The notes beneath the pieces were generated by a model, which worked only from the letters and a program-made list of their open reading frames with translations, was not told the origin of the DNA and did no database searches. 64,000 bases of DNA from an uncultured bacterium (GTDB lineage Bacteria > Muiribacteriota > Ozemobacteria > Ozemobacterales > Ozemobacteraceae): assembly GCA_937949615.1 (NCBI GenBank), contig CALEDQ010000027.1, forward strand, positions 62,001 to 126,000. Direction: 5' to 3'. Shown in pieces: positions 16,840 to 24,267 of the stretch. Position numbers and translations under genes: made by a program. Numbering within the stretch: position 1 is the first letter of the stretch; every line of letters starts with the position of its first letter.

Positions 16840-17511
16840 TCAGGCTTCATCGTCGGGTTCGACGGGCAGACCTGATTCCTGAAGGCAGAGGTGATAGCTG
16901 AGCGATTCAAGCTCGGTGGTGAGATCGACGTTGTGTACCAGCACATTTTCGGTAGAGATGAGCTTGAACGGTGCAAAATTGAGAACGGCCCGCACGCCGG
17001 AAAGCATGACCATGTCATAAACTTCTTTTACGGCTCTGGCGGGAACGGTGAGGATGAGAATTTCAATTTCGCGTTCTTTAACCAGTTTTGGCAGTTCACT
17101 TACCGGCGAAATCTGGCCAAGATGTTCGAGAGTGGTGCCGATCAGGGCCGGGTCATTGTCGAACAGGGCGCAGACTTTGAAATTACGTTTTTCAAAGCCG
17201 GTGTACATTGCCAGGGCGGTGCCGAGACGGCCACCAGCGCCGACAATGGCAACTTTGCGGATTTTCTGCAGGCCAAGGATTTTGACAATATGGTCGCGCA
17301 GCTTTTTGACTGAATAACCGACGCCACGTTTGCCGAATTCACCGAAATATGCAAGATCCTTGCGCACCTGGGCCGGGTTGAGACCAAGCTTGCGGGCGAG
17401 GTCGTGTGAAGAAATAACTTTGACACCATCTCCGTCAAGGCCGTTCAGGTAACGAAGATAGATAGACAATCTCTTGATCGTCGCCTGAGGAGGAGCCAGT
17501 TTAGTTCCCAC
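16840..17511 (-). CDS. rex: Redox-sensing transcriptional repressor Rex
   Basis: NADH/NAD+-responsive repressor of fermentative and anaerobic respiration genes. The 223-residue protein has an N-terminal winged helix (HDLARKLGLNPAQVRKDLAY, about 40-59) followed by a Rossmann fold with GAGGRLGTALA and the FDNDPALIG segment. The conserved GKRGVGY follows the winged helix. Start is GTG 17511, preceded by AAGGAG at good spacing. It is the first gene of a probable unit rex-STAS-RSH-UDG4. A Rex-like operator candidate lies 30-50 bases upstream, consistent with the autoregulation common in this family. Confidence 0.92.
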   Translation of the reverse strand: MGTKLAPPQATIKRLSIYLRYLNGLDGDGVKVISSHDLARKLGLNPAQVRKDLAYFGEFGKRGVGYSVKKLRDHIVKILGLQKIRKVAIVGAGGRLGTALAMYTGFEKRNFKVCALFDNDPALIGTTLEHLGQISPVSELPKLVKEREIEILILTVPARAVKEVYDMVMLSGVRAVLNFAPFKLISTENVLVHNVDLTTELESLSYHLCLQESGLPVEPDDEA

Positions 17512-17543
17512 CGGAAAAACTCCTTGTCAGTTGCAGATTAGCA

Positions 17544-17561
17544 CTGTAATTTTTAACACAA
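17544..17561. promoter_or_regulatory. Candidate Rex operator
   Basis: Minus-strand reading TTGTGTTAAAAATTACAG resembles the Rex consensus TTGTGAAnnnnTTCACAA. The left half matches well and the right half has two mismatches. It overlaps the likely promoter region of rex (TTGAAA at 17579-17574). Autoregulation is inferred. Confidence 0.4.
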
Positions 17562-17575
17562 TAAACCTTTTTCTT

Positions 17576-18559
17576 TCAAGCATCAGATGAAATTTCGTCT
17601 GTACCGCTCACGAGAATCGTTGATTTCAGCTGACAGCCCCGCAGAAAATCAGCGCAGCACAGACGCCCCTTCCCGGCGCGCTGCAGTTCGAGAAGCCTCA
17701 ATACCGAGTTGTTGCCGCAGACGACCTTGATGCCATCTGTCGGATTCTGGCTCAACACTGTGCCGGCTGGTTGGTTGCCGGTCCAGTTCTCGGTGGCGGC
17801 GCGAAAAACTTTTATGCGTTCGTCGCCATCAGCAAACCAGGCCCCCGGGAAAGGGCTCATCGCATAGATCAGATTGCGAATCTCGTCGGCCGGGCGGTTC
17901 CAGTCGATGTGAGCGGTTTGCGAACTGATCTTGCTGGTGTAGGTCGCTTTTGCGTGATCCTGCGGCACCGGCCTGATTTTGCCGGCGGCAAATTCTTTGA
18001 GGGTTTTAGTCAGCAGAACGGCACCTTCTGAGCTGAGCCGGTCGTGCAGCGAACCCAGGTCGTCATTGTCGCTGATCGGCGTTTGCCCGACCGCGAGCAT
18101 GTCACCTTCATCCATGCCTTTGCTCATCAGCATCACCGTATTGCCGGTGACTTTGCGTCCGAGCAGCATTGCCTGGTGAATCGGCGCCGGGCCGCGAAAT
18201 TCAGGCAGAAGTGAGGCATGCAGGTTGACCGGGGCGATTTTCGGAATATCAAGAACCAGCTGCGGCAGTATCAGCCCGTAAGCGACAACGACCAGATAGT
18301 CTGGAGAAAAGGCGCGCAGGGTTTCTATTGCTTCGGGGGCATTGCGGAAAGTGGCGGGCGTATGCACTGTAAAGCCGCGTTCAAGAGCAAATGCCTTGAC
18401 TGGCGTCGGCGCCGGCTTTTTCCCGCGGCCTTTTGGGCGGTCGGGCATGCAGTAGACGGCAGCGATTTCAAAATCAGGATTGTCGGCGAGCGCCCGCAGC
18501 GAGGGTACAGCAAAATCCGGGCAGCCCATGAAAACAATGCGCAGCGGACTGGTCGTCAT
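17576..18559 (-). CDS. fmt: Methionyl-tRNA formyltransferase
   Basis: Formylates initiator Met-tRNA using 10-formyl-THF. The 327-residue length is normal for the family. Motifs visible: FMGCPDFAVPSL at the N-terminus, the formyl-transfer motif NLHASLLPEFRGPAPI with its Asn and His, and GMDEGDM supplying the catalytic Asp. The C-terminal OB-like domain includes IDWNRPADEIRNLIYAMSPFPGAW. It begins immediately after the def stop (def TGA ends next to fmt ATG), the common def-fmt pairing, so both are transcribed from the promoter at 19140-19167. Confidence 0.95.
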   Translation of the reverse strand: MTTSPLRIVFMGCPDFAVPSLRALADNPDFEIAAVYCMPDRPKGRGKKPAPTPVKAFALERGFTVHTPATFRNAPEAIETLRAFSPDYLVVVAYGLILPQLVLDIPKIAPVNLHASLLPEFRGPAPIHQAMLLGRKVTGNTVMLMSKGMDEGDMLAVGQTPISDNDDLGSLHDRLSSEGAVLLTKTLKEFAAGKIRPVPQDHAKATYTSKISSQTAHIDWNRPADEIRNLIYAMSPFPGAWFADGDERIKVFRAATENWTGNQPAGTVLSQNPTDGIKVVCGNNSVLRLLELQRAGKGRLCCADFLRGCQLKSTILVSGTDEISSDA

Positions 18560-19093
18560 TCAGAGGATTTCCTCGGTTTCTTCTTCTTCGTCTTCGTCGT
18601 AAAGCGATTCGCCGCTTTTGAGTATTTCCAGTTCATGCTTTATCTGCAGTTTGCGCGCTTTTGAAATACGGTCGATGAAAAGAACACCGTCAAGATGGTC
18701 GAGTTCATGCTGAATGGCTCTGGCGAGCAGGCCTTCGGCCTCAATTTCGTAGACCGATCCGTCAAGGTCGGTAGCCTCGGCGACCACTTTGCGGGCGCGT
18801 TCAACTTTTTCTGTCAGGCCCGGGAAGGACAGGCAACCCTCGTCACAGGTTTCTTTACCTGAATGTTTCAGAATCTGCGGGTTGATAAGAACCAGGGGGT
18901 CTTCGCCGATGTCGATGATAGCGAGTCTGAGGTTGACGCCAACCTGAGGAGCAGCAAGACCTACCCCTTTAGATTCATACATGGTTTCAAACATGTCTTC
19001 AACAAGGCGTCTGATATCGTCATTGATTTCGGTAACGGGCTGCGATGGTTCGCGAAGCGGTTCTTCGCCGTAATGAAGGATGCGGTATTTCAT
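18560..19093 (-). CDS. def: Peptide deformylase
   Basis: Removes the N-formyl group from nascent proteins, a metal-dependent reaction. The 177-residue protein carries the three family motifs: GVGLAAPQVG, EGCLSFPG (the Cys is a metal ligand) and QHELDHLDG (two metal His and catalytic Glu). The C-terminal tail is acidic (DEDEEEETEE). Start ATG 19093 has GGAGG 6 bases upstream. First gene of the def-fmt pair, with a readable promoter at 19140-19167. Confidence 0.96.
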   Translation of the reverse strand: MKYRILHYGEEPLREPSQPVTEINDDIRRLVEDMFETMYESKGVGLAAPQVGVNLRLAIIDIGEDPLVLINPQILKHSGKETCDEGCLSFPGLTEKVERARKVVAEATDLDGSVYEIEAEGLLARAIQHELDHLDGVLFIDRISKARKLQIKHELEILKSGESLYDEDEEEETEEIL

Positions 19094-19139
19094 GGTGCCT
19101 CCGGGCAGAAAAGTGGCTTACAAAGTGTGTCAGCTTTTA

Positions 19140-19167
19140 AGTATACCACATTCAGGCTGGCCTTCAA
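19140..19167 (-). promoter_or_regulatory. Sigma70-like promoter of def-fmt
   Basis: On the minus strand TTGAAG (19167-19162), a 16-base spacer and TATACT (19145-19140), about 45 bases before the def start. Confidence 0.55.
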
Positions 19168-19254
19168 GCATCTTTATGCCGGAGAGTTCATTGAATCTCA
19201 ATAACTGTGTATGTACCCCTTTTTGACCTTAACTGAGTAATGCGGCAGTGCATA

Positions 19255-21642
19255 CTACAGCATGAAGAAAGGGTTTATGTCGATACTGAGGCGGGTATCG
19301 CCTGGTTTGCGCAGCTGTCGGCAGACCTCACGGGTGACGCGGGTCAGAGTGGCGAAATCTGGCATTTTCAGCATCAGTTGAAAACGGTATCTTTCGTTGA
19401 TTTTTTCGAGTGAAGCCGGCGCCGGTCCGAACAGTTGAAATTCCTTAACTTCAGGGCGGGCGGCGAACAGGTCGTGCAGATCTTTTGCGGCGGCGAGGGT
19501 CTTCTGCTGGTCAGAACCTGAGACGATGAACGAAGCCAGTTCGATGAACGGCGGAAACAGTGCTTCACGCCGCATTTTCGCCTCTTCGGCGAAAAAGCCG
19601 TGATAGTCTTCAGTCAGGGCATGTCTGATCGAATGATGCTCGGGACAATAGGTCTGCAGCACCACATCGCCGGGCATGTCGCCTCGGCCGGCCCGCCCGG
19701 AAACCTGGGCAAGCAGAGAAAAATTACGTTCAGAAGCCCGGAAATCAGGAACACGCAGCAGACTGTCGGCGGCAAGAATGCCGACCAGGGTGACATTGGG
19801 AAAGTCGAGCCCTTTGGCCACCATCTGAGTGCCGACGAGAATGTCGATTTCGCCACGGCCGAAGCGGTCGAGAATCTCTTCCATGCTGCCTTTTGTCGAC
19901 ACACTGTCTGAATCGAGTCTTTGAATGCGGGCCTGCGGAAAATACCGCTTTGCCTCACTTTCAACACGCTGGGTGCCGGCACCGAAAAATTTGATGGCCT
20001 GACTCTGGCATTTGGGGCAGGTCTGTGGCACCGTCTGCATTTCGCCGCAGTAATGGCAGCGCATGATCTGGCTGCCGGTATGATAGACGAGCGAGACGTT
20101 GCATTTCGGGCACTGAACCGCTTCGCCGCATTCCCGGCAGAATACGAAGCTTGAAAAGCCGCGCCGGTTCAAAAACAGAATGGCCTGTTTGCGGTTTTTC
20201 AATGTGTTTTGGATCGCCTGCCCGAGTGCTTCTGAAAAGATCGAACGGTTTTTGCGGGTAACGAGCTCGTGGCGCATATCGACGACCTTGACGCGCGGTG
20301 GTTGCCGATTACTGACGCGCGAGTTCATCTCGACCAGACGGTAGCGGCCATTCAGGCAGTTCTGGAACGAGTCAATCGTCGGGGTTGCCGAGCCCATGAC
20401 GAGCTGCGCACCTTCGATCTGGCAGCGGCGCATTGCCACTTCACGGGCATGATAGCGTGGCGGGTCGCCCTGTTTGAATGAAGGCTCGCCCTCTTCATCG
20501 AGAATGATGGTGCCTAGACGCGGCAGTGGCGCAAAAACCGCCGAACGGGCGCCAACTACGACCGGGCAGAGGCCGCGGCGGATTTTTTCCCACTGGTCGA
20601 AGCGTTCACCATCGGAAAGCTTGCTGTGCAGAATTGCGACCCGGTCTCCGAAGCGGTCGGTGAATCGCTTCATCATCTGCGGAGTCAGAGAAATTTCGGG
20701 CACCAGCACGATCGCAGTCTGGTTTTTTTCGAGAGTTTCGGCCACCCAGCGCAGATAGACCTCGGTTTTACCGGAACAGGTCACGCCGCGCACCAGTACC
20801 GGCCGGCGATCGGAGCTGCTGGCCGCGGAAATTTCAGCGATGACGCGTGTCTGATCTTCTGACAACGGCGGCGGCGGGGTGGCTTCGCGCCGGTAATATT
20901 CTTCGGTGCCGACCTGACGCATGACGCGCTCTTCGACTTCGATGATCAGCCCTTTCTTTTTCAGCTGCGCGATCGGCGCACTGCTGATCTGGGCGGTGCG
21001 GGCCAGTAGTGCGGCGGTCGGGGCGGTCGAAAAGGTCAGCAGCGTCTGAACCGCCAGCTTTTCTTTGGGCGTCAGCTTTTCGATTTCAACCGGCTGGTCG
21101 GGGTTCAGTTTGAGAACAGTGATCATTTTCGGGCCCTGCGCGGCTTTGACGCTGTATGCCATGTCGACGAGGCCGTCGCTGATCCAGCGGCTGACAGTTG
21201 ATGCCGCCAGTTGAAATCTGTCGCAGAAGCTGTTGTAGCTTACCCAGTCGTTTTCGGCGAGCCACTGCAGAGCCGGCTGCTGGTCGCCGCCATTACCCGC
21301 ATAACTTACCTGGCGCACGATTGTCTGTTTGATGCCGCCCGGCAGCATGCAGTGCAGAACTTCGCCGACATTGCAGACGCAGTCTTCGGCAACGGCACAG
21401 GCAAGCTGCAGCATCTTCGGTGAAATCAGCGGAATCGGATCGAGAACTTCGCCGAGAGCAACGGTTTTAAAGGCCGGCTGATTCTCGTGCAGGCCGGTAA
21501 CATAGCCGATCAGACGGCGGTTCTGTACCGGCACCACGACGCGGGCGCCCGGCTGCGGACAATCGCGGCCTGGCGGCAGATGGTAGGTCAGGGTGCCATC
21601 ACCGATCGGATCGGGAAAGGAAACTTCAACAAAAACCGTCAT
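19255..21642 (-). CDS. priA: Primosomal replication-restart helicase PriA
   Basis: 3'-5' helicase that reloads the replisome at stalled forks. The 795 residues comprise an N-terminal DNA-binding region, a helicase domain with Walker A GVTCSGKT (286-293), motif II, and a zinc-binding module with CRECGEAVQCPKC and CHYC...CPKC. Motif VI-region features (QVSGRAGRG) follow. Two departures from the usual sequence are visible: motif II reads DEEG (382-385) instead of DEEH, and Walker A has Cys instead of Gly at position 289. The ATG overlaps the preceding stop by four bases. It ends the yicC-remA-rpoZ-coaBC-like-priA operon. Confidence 0.95.
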   Translation of the reverse strand: MTVFVEVSFPDPIGDGTLTYHLPPGRDCPQPGARVVVPVQNRRLIGYVTGLHENQPAFKTVALGEVLDPIPLISPKMLQLACAVAEDCVCNVGEVLHCMLPGGIKQTIVRQVSYAGNGGDQQPALQWLAENDWVSYNSFCDRFQLAASTVSRWISDGLVDMAYSVKAAQGPKMITVLKLNPDQPVEIEKLTPKEKLAVQTLLTFSTAPTAALLARTAQISSAPIAQLKKKGLIIEVEERVMRQVGTEEYYRREATPPPPLSEDQTRVIAEISAASSSDRRPVLVRGVTCSGKTEVYLRWVAETLEKNQTAIVLVPEISLTPQMMKRFTDRFGDRVAILHSKLSDGERFDQWEKIRRGLCPVVVGARSAVFAPLPRLGTIILDEEGEPSFKQGDPPRYHAREVAMRRCQIEGAQLVMGSATPTIDSFQNCLNGRYRLVEMNSRVSNRQPPRVKVVDMRHELVTRKNRSIFSEALGQAIQNTLKNRKQAILFLNRRGFSSFVFCRECGEAVQCPKCNVSLVYHTGSQIMRCHYCGEMQTVPQTCPKCQSQAIKFFGAGTQRVESEAKRYFPQARIQRLDSDSVSTKGSMEEILDRFGRGEIDILVGTQMVAKGLDFPNVTLVGILAADSLLRVPDFRASERNFSLLAQVSGRAGRGDMPGDVVLQTYCPEHHSIRHALTEDYHGFFAEEAKMRREALFPPFIELASFIVSGSDQQKTLAAAKDLHDLFAARPEVKEFQLFGPAPASLEKINERYRFQLMLKMPDFATLTRVTREVCRQLRKPGDTRLSIDINPFFML

Positions 21643-22613
21643 GCCGGTTCTTCAGAGGCGTCGGGTTTCAATTTGCGGCTGAGGTTGACCGCAAGATACG
21701 AGGCAAGCCGCTCGTAGCAGCAGGCGCCACAGACGTCAGGCAGAAATCTCTGCCCATGCCTGTCAATTATGATCAGACCATTCGGTCGGCGCCTTACAAA
21801 AATTCGGCTGTCGGTCGGAATGAGATCGGCGTCAGCAATGGCAGCGGCGACAAAATCAACCTGCAGCCGGCAATCTGCCTTCCCGGCAGGGTGCGAAGCG
21901 GTCAGGCGGTTTTCGGCAGTATCGACTGCGGGGCCGTCGTAGGCTGAGATAAACAGGTCGGTGGTCTCACCGAATTCTTCAACGCGGATATTATGCTTTT
22001 CGAGGCCACTCTGCAGACGCCGCAGCCATTCAGGACGGCCGGCAACAAGAGGCTGCAGAGCTTCCGGCACCACATACGAAATGCTGGCGATGGTTCGCGT
22101 TAAAAGGGTTTGAGAAGCAATTCTGGCGGTTGTGTCAGCAAAGACCTTCTGGAAAAAGCCGCTGAGCTTGCCCGGTTGCGCCGGGAGCTCTGAAAAAAGC
22201 ATGTTTGCCGGCACTGCAATATTATCAGAAGGCATCTGCTGGCGATTCTGCAGAATATGAAAAGTCTGCCCCGCCGCGAGAAGATACTCGATGATCGGGT
22301 CTGCTGTCTGGCCGCTTAAAAGCTGCTGCTGCACCAGAGTTGACGGTGAAACGAGCAGACAGGCGTCGAATTCGAGCCCGGCAAAAAACCAGCCGGGCTG
22401 ATGACCGACAGTGAGAGGCGAGTGACCGCATATCTGCTTGAGCGGCGCTTCAGCCAGCCATTCATGGCCGCTGTCGATCAGGGCTGCCCTGACTTCGGTG
22501 CCGCTATGAGAAAAAAGCATTGCCAGCTCAAGCGCAAGCGTACTGGCAATGCCTTTTCCAAATGCAATCAGAACGCGGGACTTATTTGTCCTTGTCTTTT
22601 TCCTTGATTTCAA
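21639..22613 (-). CDS. Divergent flavoprotein-like protein in the coaBC position
   Basis: I do not recognise an active enzyme in this 324-residue protein. It sits between rpoZ and priA, exactly where coaBC (phosphopantothenoylcysteine decarboxylase/synthetase) usually lies. The N-terminus VLIAFGKGIASTLALELAML, followed by a second strand (TEVRAALID), resembles the flavoprotein fold of CoaC. The family's catalytic His and clear PAxNxxM motif are not evident; only VPANMLF hints at the latter. The C-terminus contains DLIPTDSRIFVRRRPNGL and three cysteines (CGACC). The start is probably TTG 22613, inside the 3' end of rpoZ. It may be a fast-evolving or non-catalytic CoaBC relative. Confidence 0.6.
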   Translation of the reverse strand: MKSRKKTRTNKSRVLIAFGKGIASTLALELAMLFSHSGTEVRAALIDSGHEWLAEAPLKQICGHSPLTVGHQPGWFFAGLEFDACLLVSPSTLVQQQLLSGQTADPIIEYLLAAGQTFHILQNRQQMPSDNIAVPANMLFSELPAQPGKLSGFFQKVFADTTARIASQTLLTRTIASISYVVPEALQPLVAGRPEWLRRLQSGLEKHNIRVEEFGETTDLFISAYDGPAVDTAENRLTASHPAGKADCRLQVDFVAAAIADADLIPTDSRIFVRRRPNGLIIIDRHGQRFLPDVCGACCYERLASYLAVNLSRKLKPDASEEPA

Positions 22614-22791
22614 TTTCGAGGGCCCCTGAAGCGATTTCTTCCATGGCGATCTTCACATAGTTTTCGTCATATTCTTCAACCAGACGTTTTTTGCCTTCAA
22701 CCAGCATTTTCACACGGTTGGAGATTGCCATCACTGCATCGTATTTGTTCGGAATCTTCTGGGTAATTTCGGTTCTCGAGCGGAATTTCAT
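22582..22791 (-). CDS. rpoZ: RNA polymerase omega subunit
   Basis: Small RNAP subunit aiding assembly of beta-prime; in some bacteria it also forms part of a ppGpp site. The 69-residue protein has the family features: NKYDAVMAISNRVKML (helices 1-2) and NYVKIAMEEIASG near the C-terminus, ending in a Lys/Glu-rich tail. Its ATG overlaps the remA stop by four bases. In many genomes gmk lies between remA and rpoZ, but here it is absent. Confidence 0.92.
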   Translation of the reverse strand: MKFRSRTEITQKIPNKYDAVMAISNRVKMLVEGKKRLVEEYDENYVKIAMEEIASGALEIEIKEKDKDK

Positions 22792-23108
22792 TCGTCAACC
22801 TCCGTTGAATCAAGTTCAGAATCGACAATATCATCTTCGTGGCTTTCGCCCATATCATGACTGACTTTTTTGCCAAGCATGCGCATGGCAGCGGTTTCTG
22901 GGTTGATCGCCGAAAGAATCACATGATTCGATTCGGTGACAACAATGGCGCGGGTTTTTCTGCCGTAGGTTGCGTCGATCAGACGCCCCTGTTCCTTTGC
23001 ATCCTCTTTCAGACGCTTGATGGGCGCAGAACCAGGACTGACAATAGCGACAATGCGGTCTGCCACCACAACGTTTCCAAAGCCAATGTTCAGCAGAAGA
23101 GCCTTCAT
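22788..23108 (-). CDS. remA: RemA-like regulatory protein (DUF370)
   Basis: The 106-residue protein starts MKALLLNIGFGNVVVADRIV and contains IVSPGSAPIKRL, DATYGRKTRAIVVTES and VILSAI, the signature of the DUF370/RemA family. In Bacillus RemA is a DNA-binding activator of matrix genes; elsewhere the family is conserved but poorly studied. The C-terminal 20 or so residues are acidic and look like an add-on to the usual core of 80-90 residues. It starts 9 bases after yicC and overlaps rpoZ. Its role in this organism is unknown. Confidence 0.9.
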   Translation of the reverse strand: MKALLLNIGFGNVVVADRIVAIVSPGSAPIKRLKEDAKEQGRLIDATYGRKTRAIVVTESNHVILSAINPETAAMRMLGKKVSHDMGESHEDDIVDSELDSTEVDE

Positions 23109-23117
23109 ACTCCGCTC

Positions 23118-23993
23118 CTATTCAATATTTTGTGCCTGTTCGCGAATTCTTTCGATTTCGCATTTTATGTCGAGTGCAAGCTGGGTAATGGCCACATCGC
23201 TGATTTTGCTGCTCAGGGTATTCGCTTCGCGATTGATTTCCTGGACAAGAAAGTCGAGGCGGCGGCCGGCGGGTTTATCGCTGGTAAGAATGTTTTCGAG
23301 TTCTTTGAGGTGACTGCGGAGTCGGGTAATTTCTTCGCTGACGTCGCTGCGGTCGACCCAGATGGCGATTTCGGTACCCAGTCGGGTTTCGTCGTAACCG
23401 GCTTTACCCGCCAGTTCTTTGATGCGTTCGGTAAATTTTTCGATGAACTGCTTATTGAATTCGGGAAGCAGCGTCTCGATCTTTGCAATCGTCTCGCGCA
23501 GGAACTGGCTGCGCTGGCGCAGGTCGTTGGCCAGGTTCTGCCCTTCGCGGTTACGCGCGTCGATAAAGTTTTTAACCGCTTCTTCGAGAACCGGTTCGAT
23601 GCGTTTCCAGATTTCTTCGTTGTCAGCCTGCTTCGAATCGACCTTCATGACGCCGGGCAGTGAAAGGAGCCCGTCGAGGTCGACCGGCAGATCTTTGCCG
23701 GTTTCGCGGCTGATTTCGTCTTTGAGGTTGATCAGCTTTTTCAGCAGAGGCCGGTTGATGATTACTTCCTGATTCGGGTTGTAATCAACGACTTCCATGT
23801 GCAGGTAGACCTTGCCGCGTGAAATACGGGTGCTGAGATACTGCCTGATCAGGCCGTCAGCCCAGTTGTAGCCGTAAGGCAGATGCAGATCGATCTGCAG
23901 GAAACGATTGTTAACTGATTTAAGCTCGACGCCTATGCGCCCGGCTTCATCAGTAAAGGTTGCGCGCCCGAATCCAGTTAAACTTGAAATCAT
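23118..23993 (-). CDS. yicC: YicC-family endoribonuclease
   Basis: The 291-residue protein opens MISSLTGFGRA, with SVNNRFLQIDLHLP and a C-terminal segment GRRLDFLVQEINREANTLSSK, all characteristic of YicC/YloC proteins. In E. coli YicC is an endoribonuclease linked to small-RNA turnover. It is the first gene of the operon through priA. A strong promoter places the predicted transcription start at or next to the ATG, so the message appears leaderless; no Shine-Dalgarno sequence is present. Confidence 0.93.
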   Translation of the reverse strand: MISSLTGFGRATFTDEAGRIGVELKSVNNRFLQIDLHLPYGYNWADGLIRQYLSTRISRGKVYLHMEVVDYNPNQEVIINRPLLKKLINLKDEISRETGKDLPVDLDGLLSLPGVMKVDSKQADNEEIWKRIEPVLEEAVKNFIDARNREGQNLANDLRQRSQFLRETIAKIETLLPEFNKQFIEKFTERIKELAGKAGYDETRLGTEIAIWVDRSDVSEEITRLRSHLKELENILTSDKPAGRRLDFLVQEINREANTLSSKISDVAITQLALDIKCEIERIREQAQNIE

Positions 23994-24001
23994 AGTGGAC
24001 G

Positions 24002-24030
24002 ATTATAACGCAAAAAAATGAATCTTTCAA
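24002..24030 (-). promoter_or_regulatory. Strong promoter of the yicC-priA operon
   Basis: Minus strand TTGAAA (24030-24025), a 17-base spacer and a perfect TATAAT (24007-24002). The yicC ATG begins 8 bases downstream of the -10 box. Confidence 0.7.
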
Positions 24031-24076
24031 CAAAAACCCGGCTGTGATTAACACAGATAGACAGAAATAGAAAAGA

Positions 24077-24170
24077 GCCACGGATGAACAAAAAGGCTAC
24101 ATGAAGAACAAAAGGGCCGCAGAAGAACAAAAGGGCCACGGATTAACCCGGATAGACACTGATAAAAGAG
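24077..24170 (+). repeat. Degenerate CACGGAT-type intergenic repeat without a gene
   Basis: Contains GCCACGGATGAAC (24077-24089) and GCCACGGATTAACCCGGAT (24135-24153), followed by AGACACTGATAAAAGAG, the same family as the repeats at 12705-12767 and 13197-13258. In between are three copies of a 19-20-base unit starting GAACAAAA (24086, 24106 and 24125). The interval 23994-24267 holds no gene that I can support. Confidence 0.6.
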
Positions 24171-24181
24171 CATGAAGAGAG

Positions 24182-24225
24182 AAAAGACAGGCAAAAGACA
24201 AGTAAAAGACAAGTAAAAGACATCG
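24182..24225 (+). repeat. Four tandem 11-bp units
   Basis: Units AAAAGACAGGC, AAAAGACAAGT, AAAAGACAAGT and AAAAGACATCG run head to tail. They lie immediately upstream of the tatD promoter and extend up to its -35 region. Confidence 0.75.
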
Positions 24226-24246
24226 GGGCGGGCGGCGGGGTATAAT
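24217..24246 (+). promoter_or_regulatory. Promoter of tatD-tcdA
   Basis: A perfect TATAAT (24241-24246), preceded 18 bases upstream by AAGACA (24217-24222). The leader would be about 15 bases and includes GGAGGGG before the ATG at 24268. The -35 match is weak and falls in the last tandem 11-bp unit. Confidence 0.45.
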
Positions 24247-24267
24247 GGGCACGGTACAGGAGGGGTT

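Noticed and set aside
24086..24225. CRISPR array
   Set aside because: Units are 11 and 19-20 bases, directly adjacent without unique spacers, and no cas genes are present.
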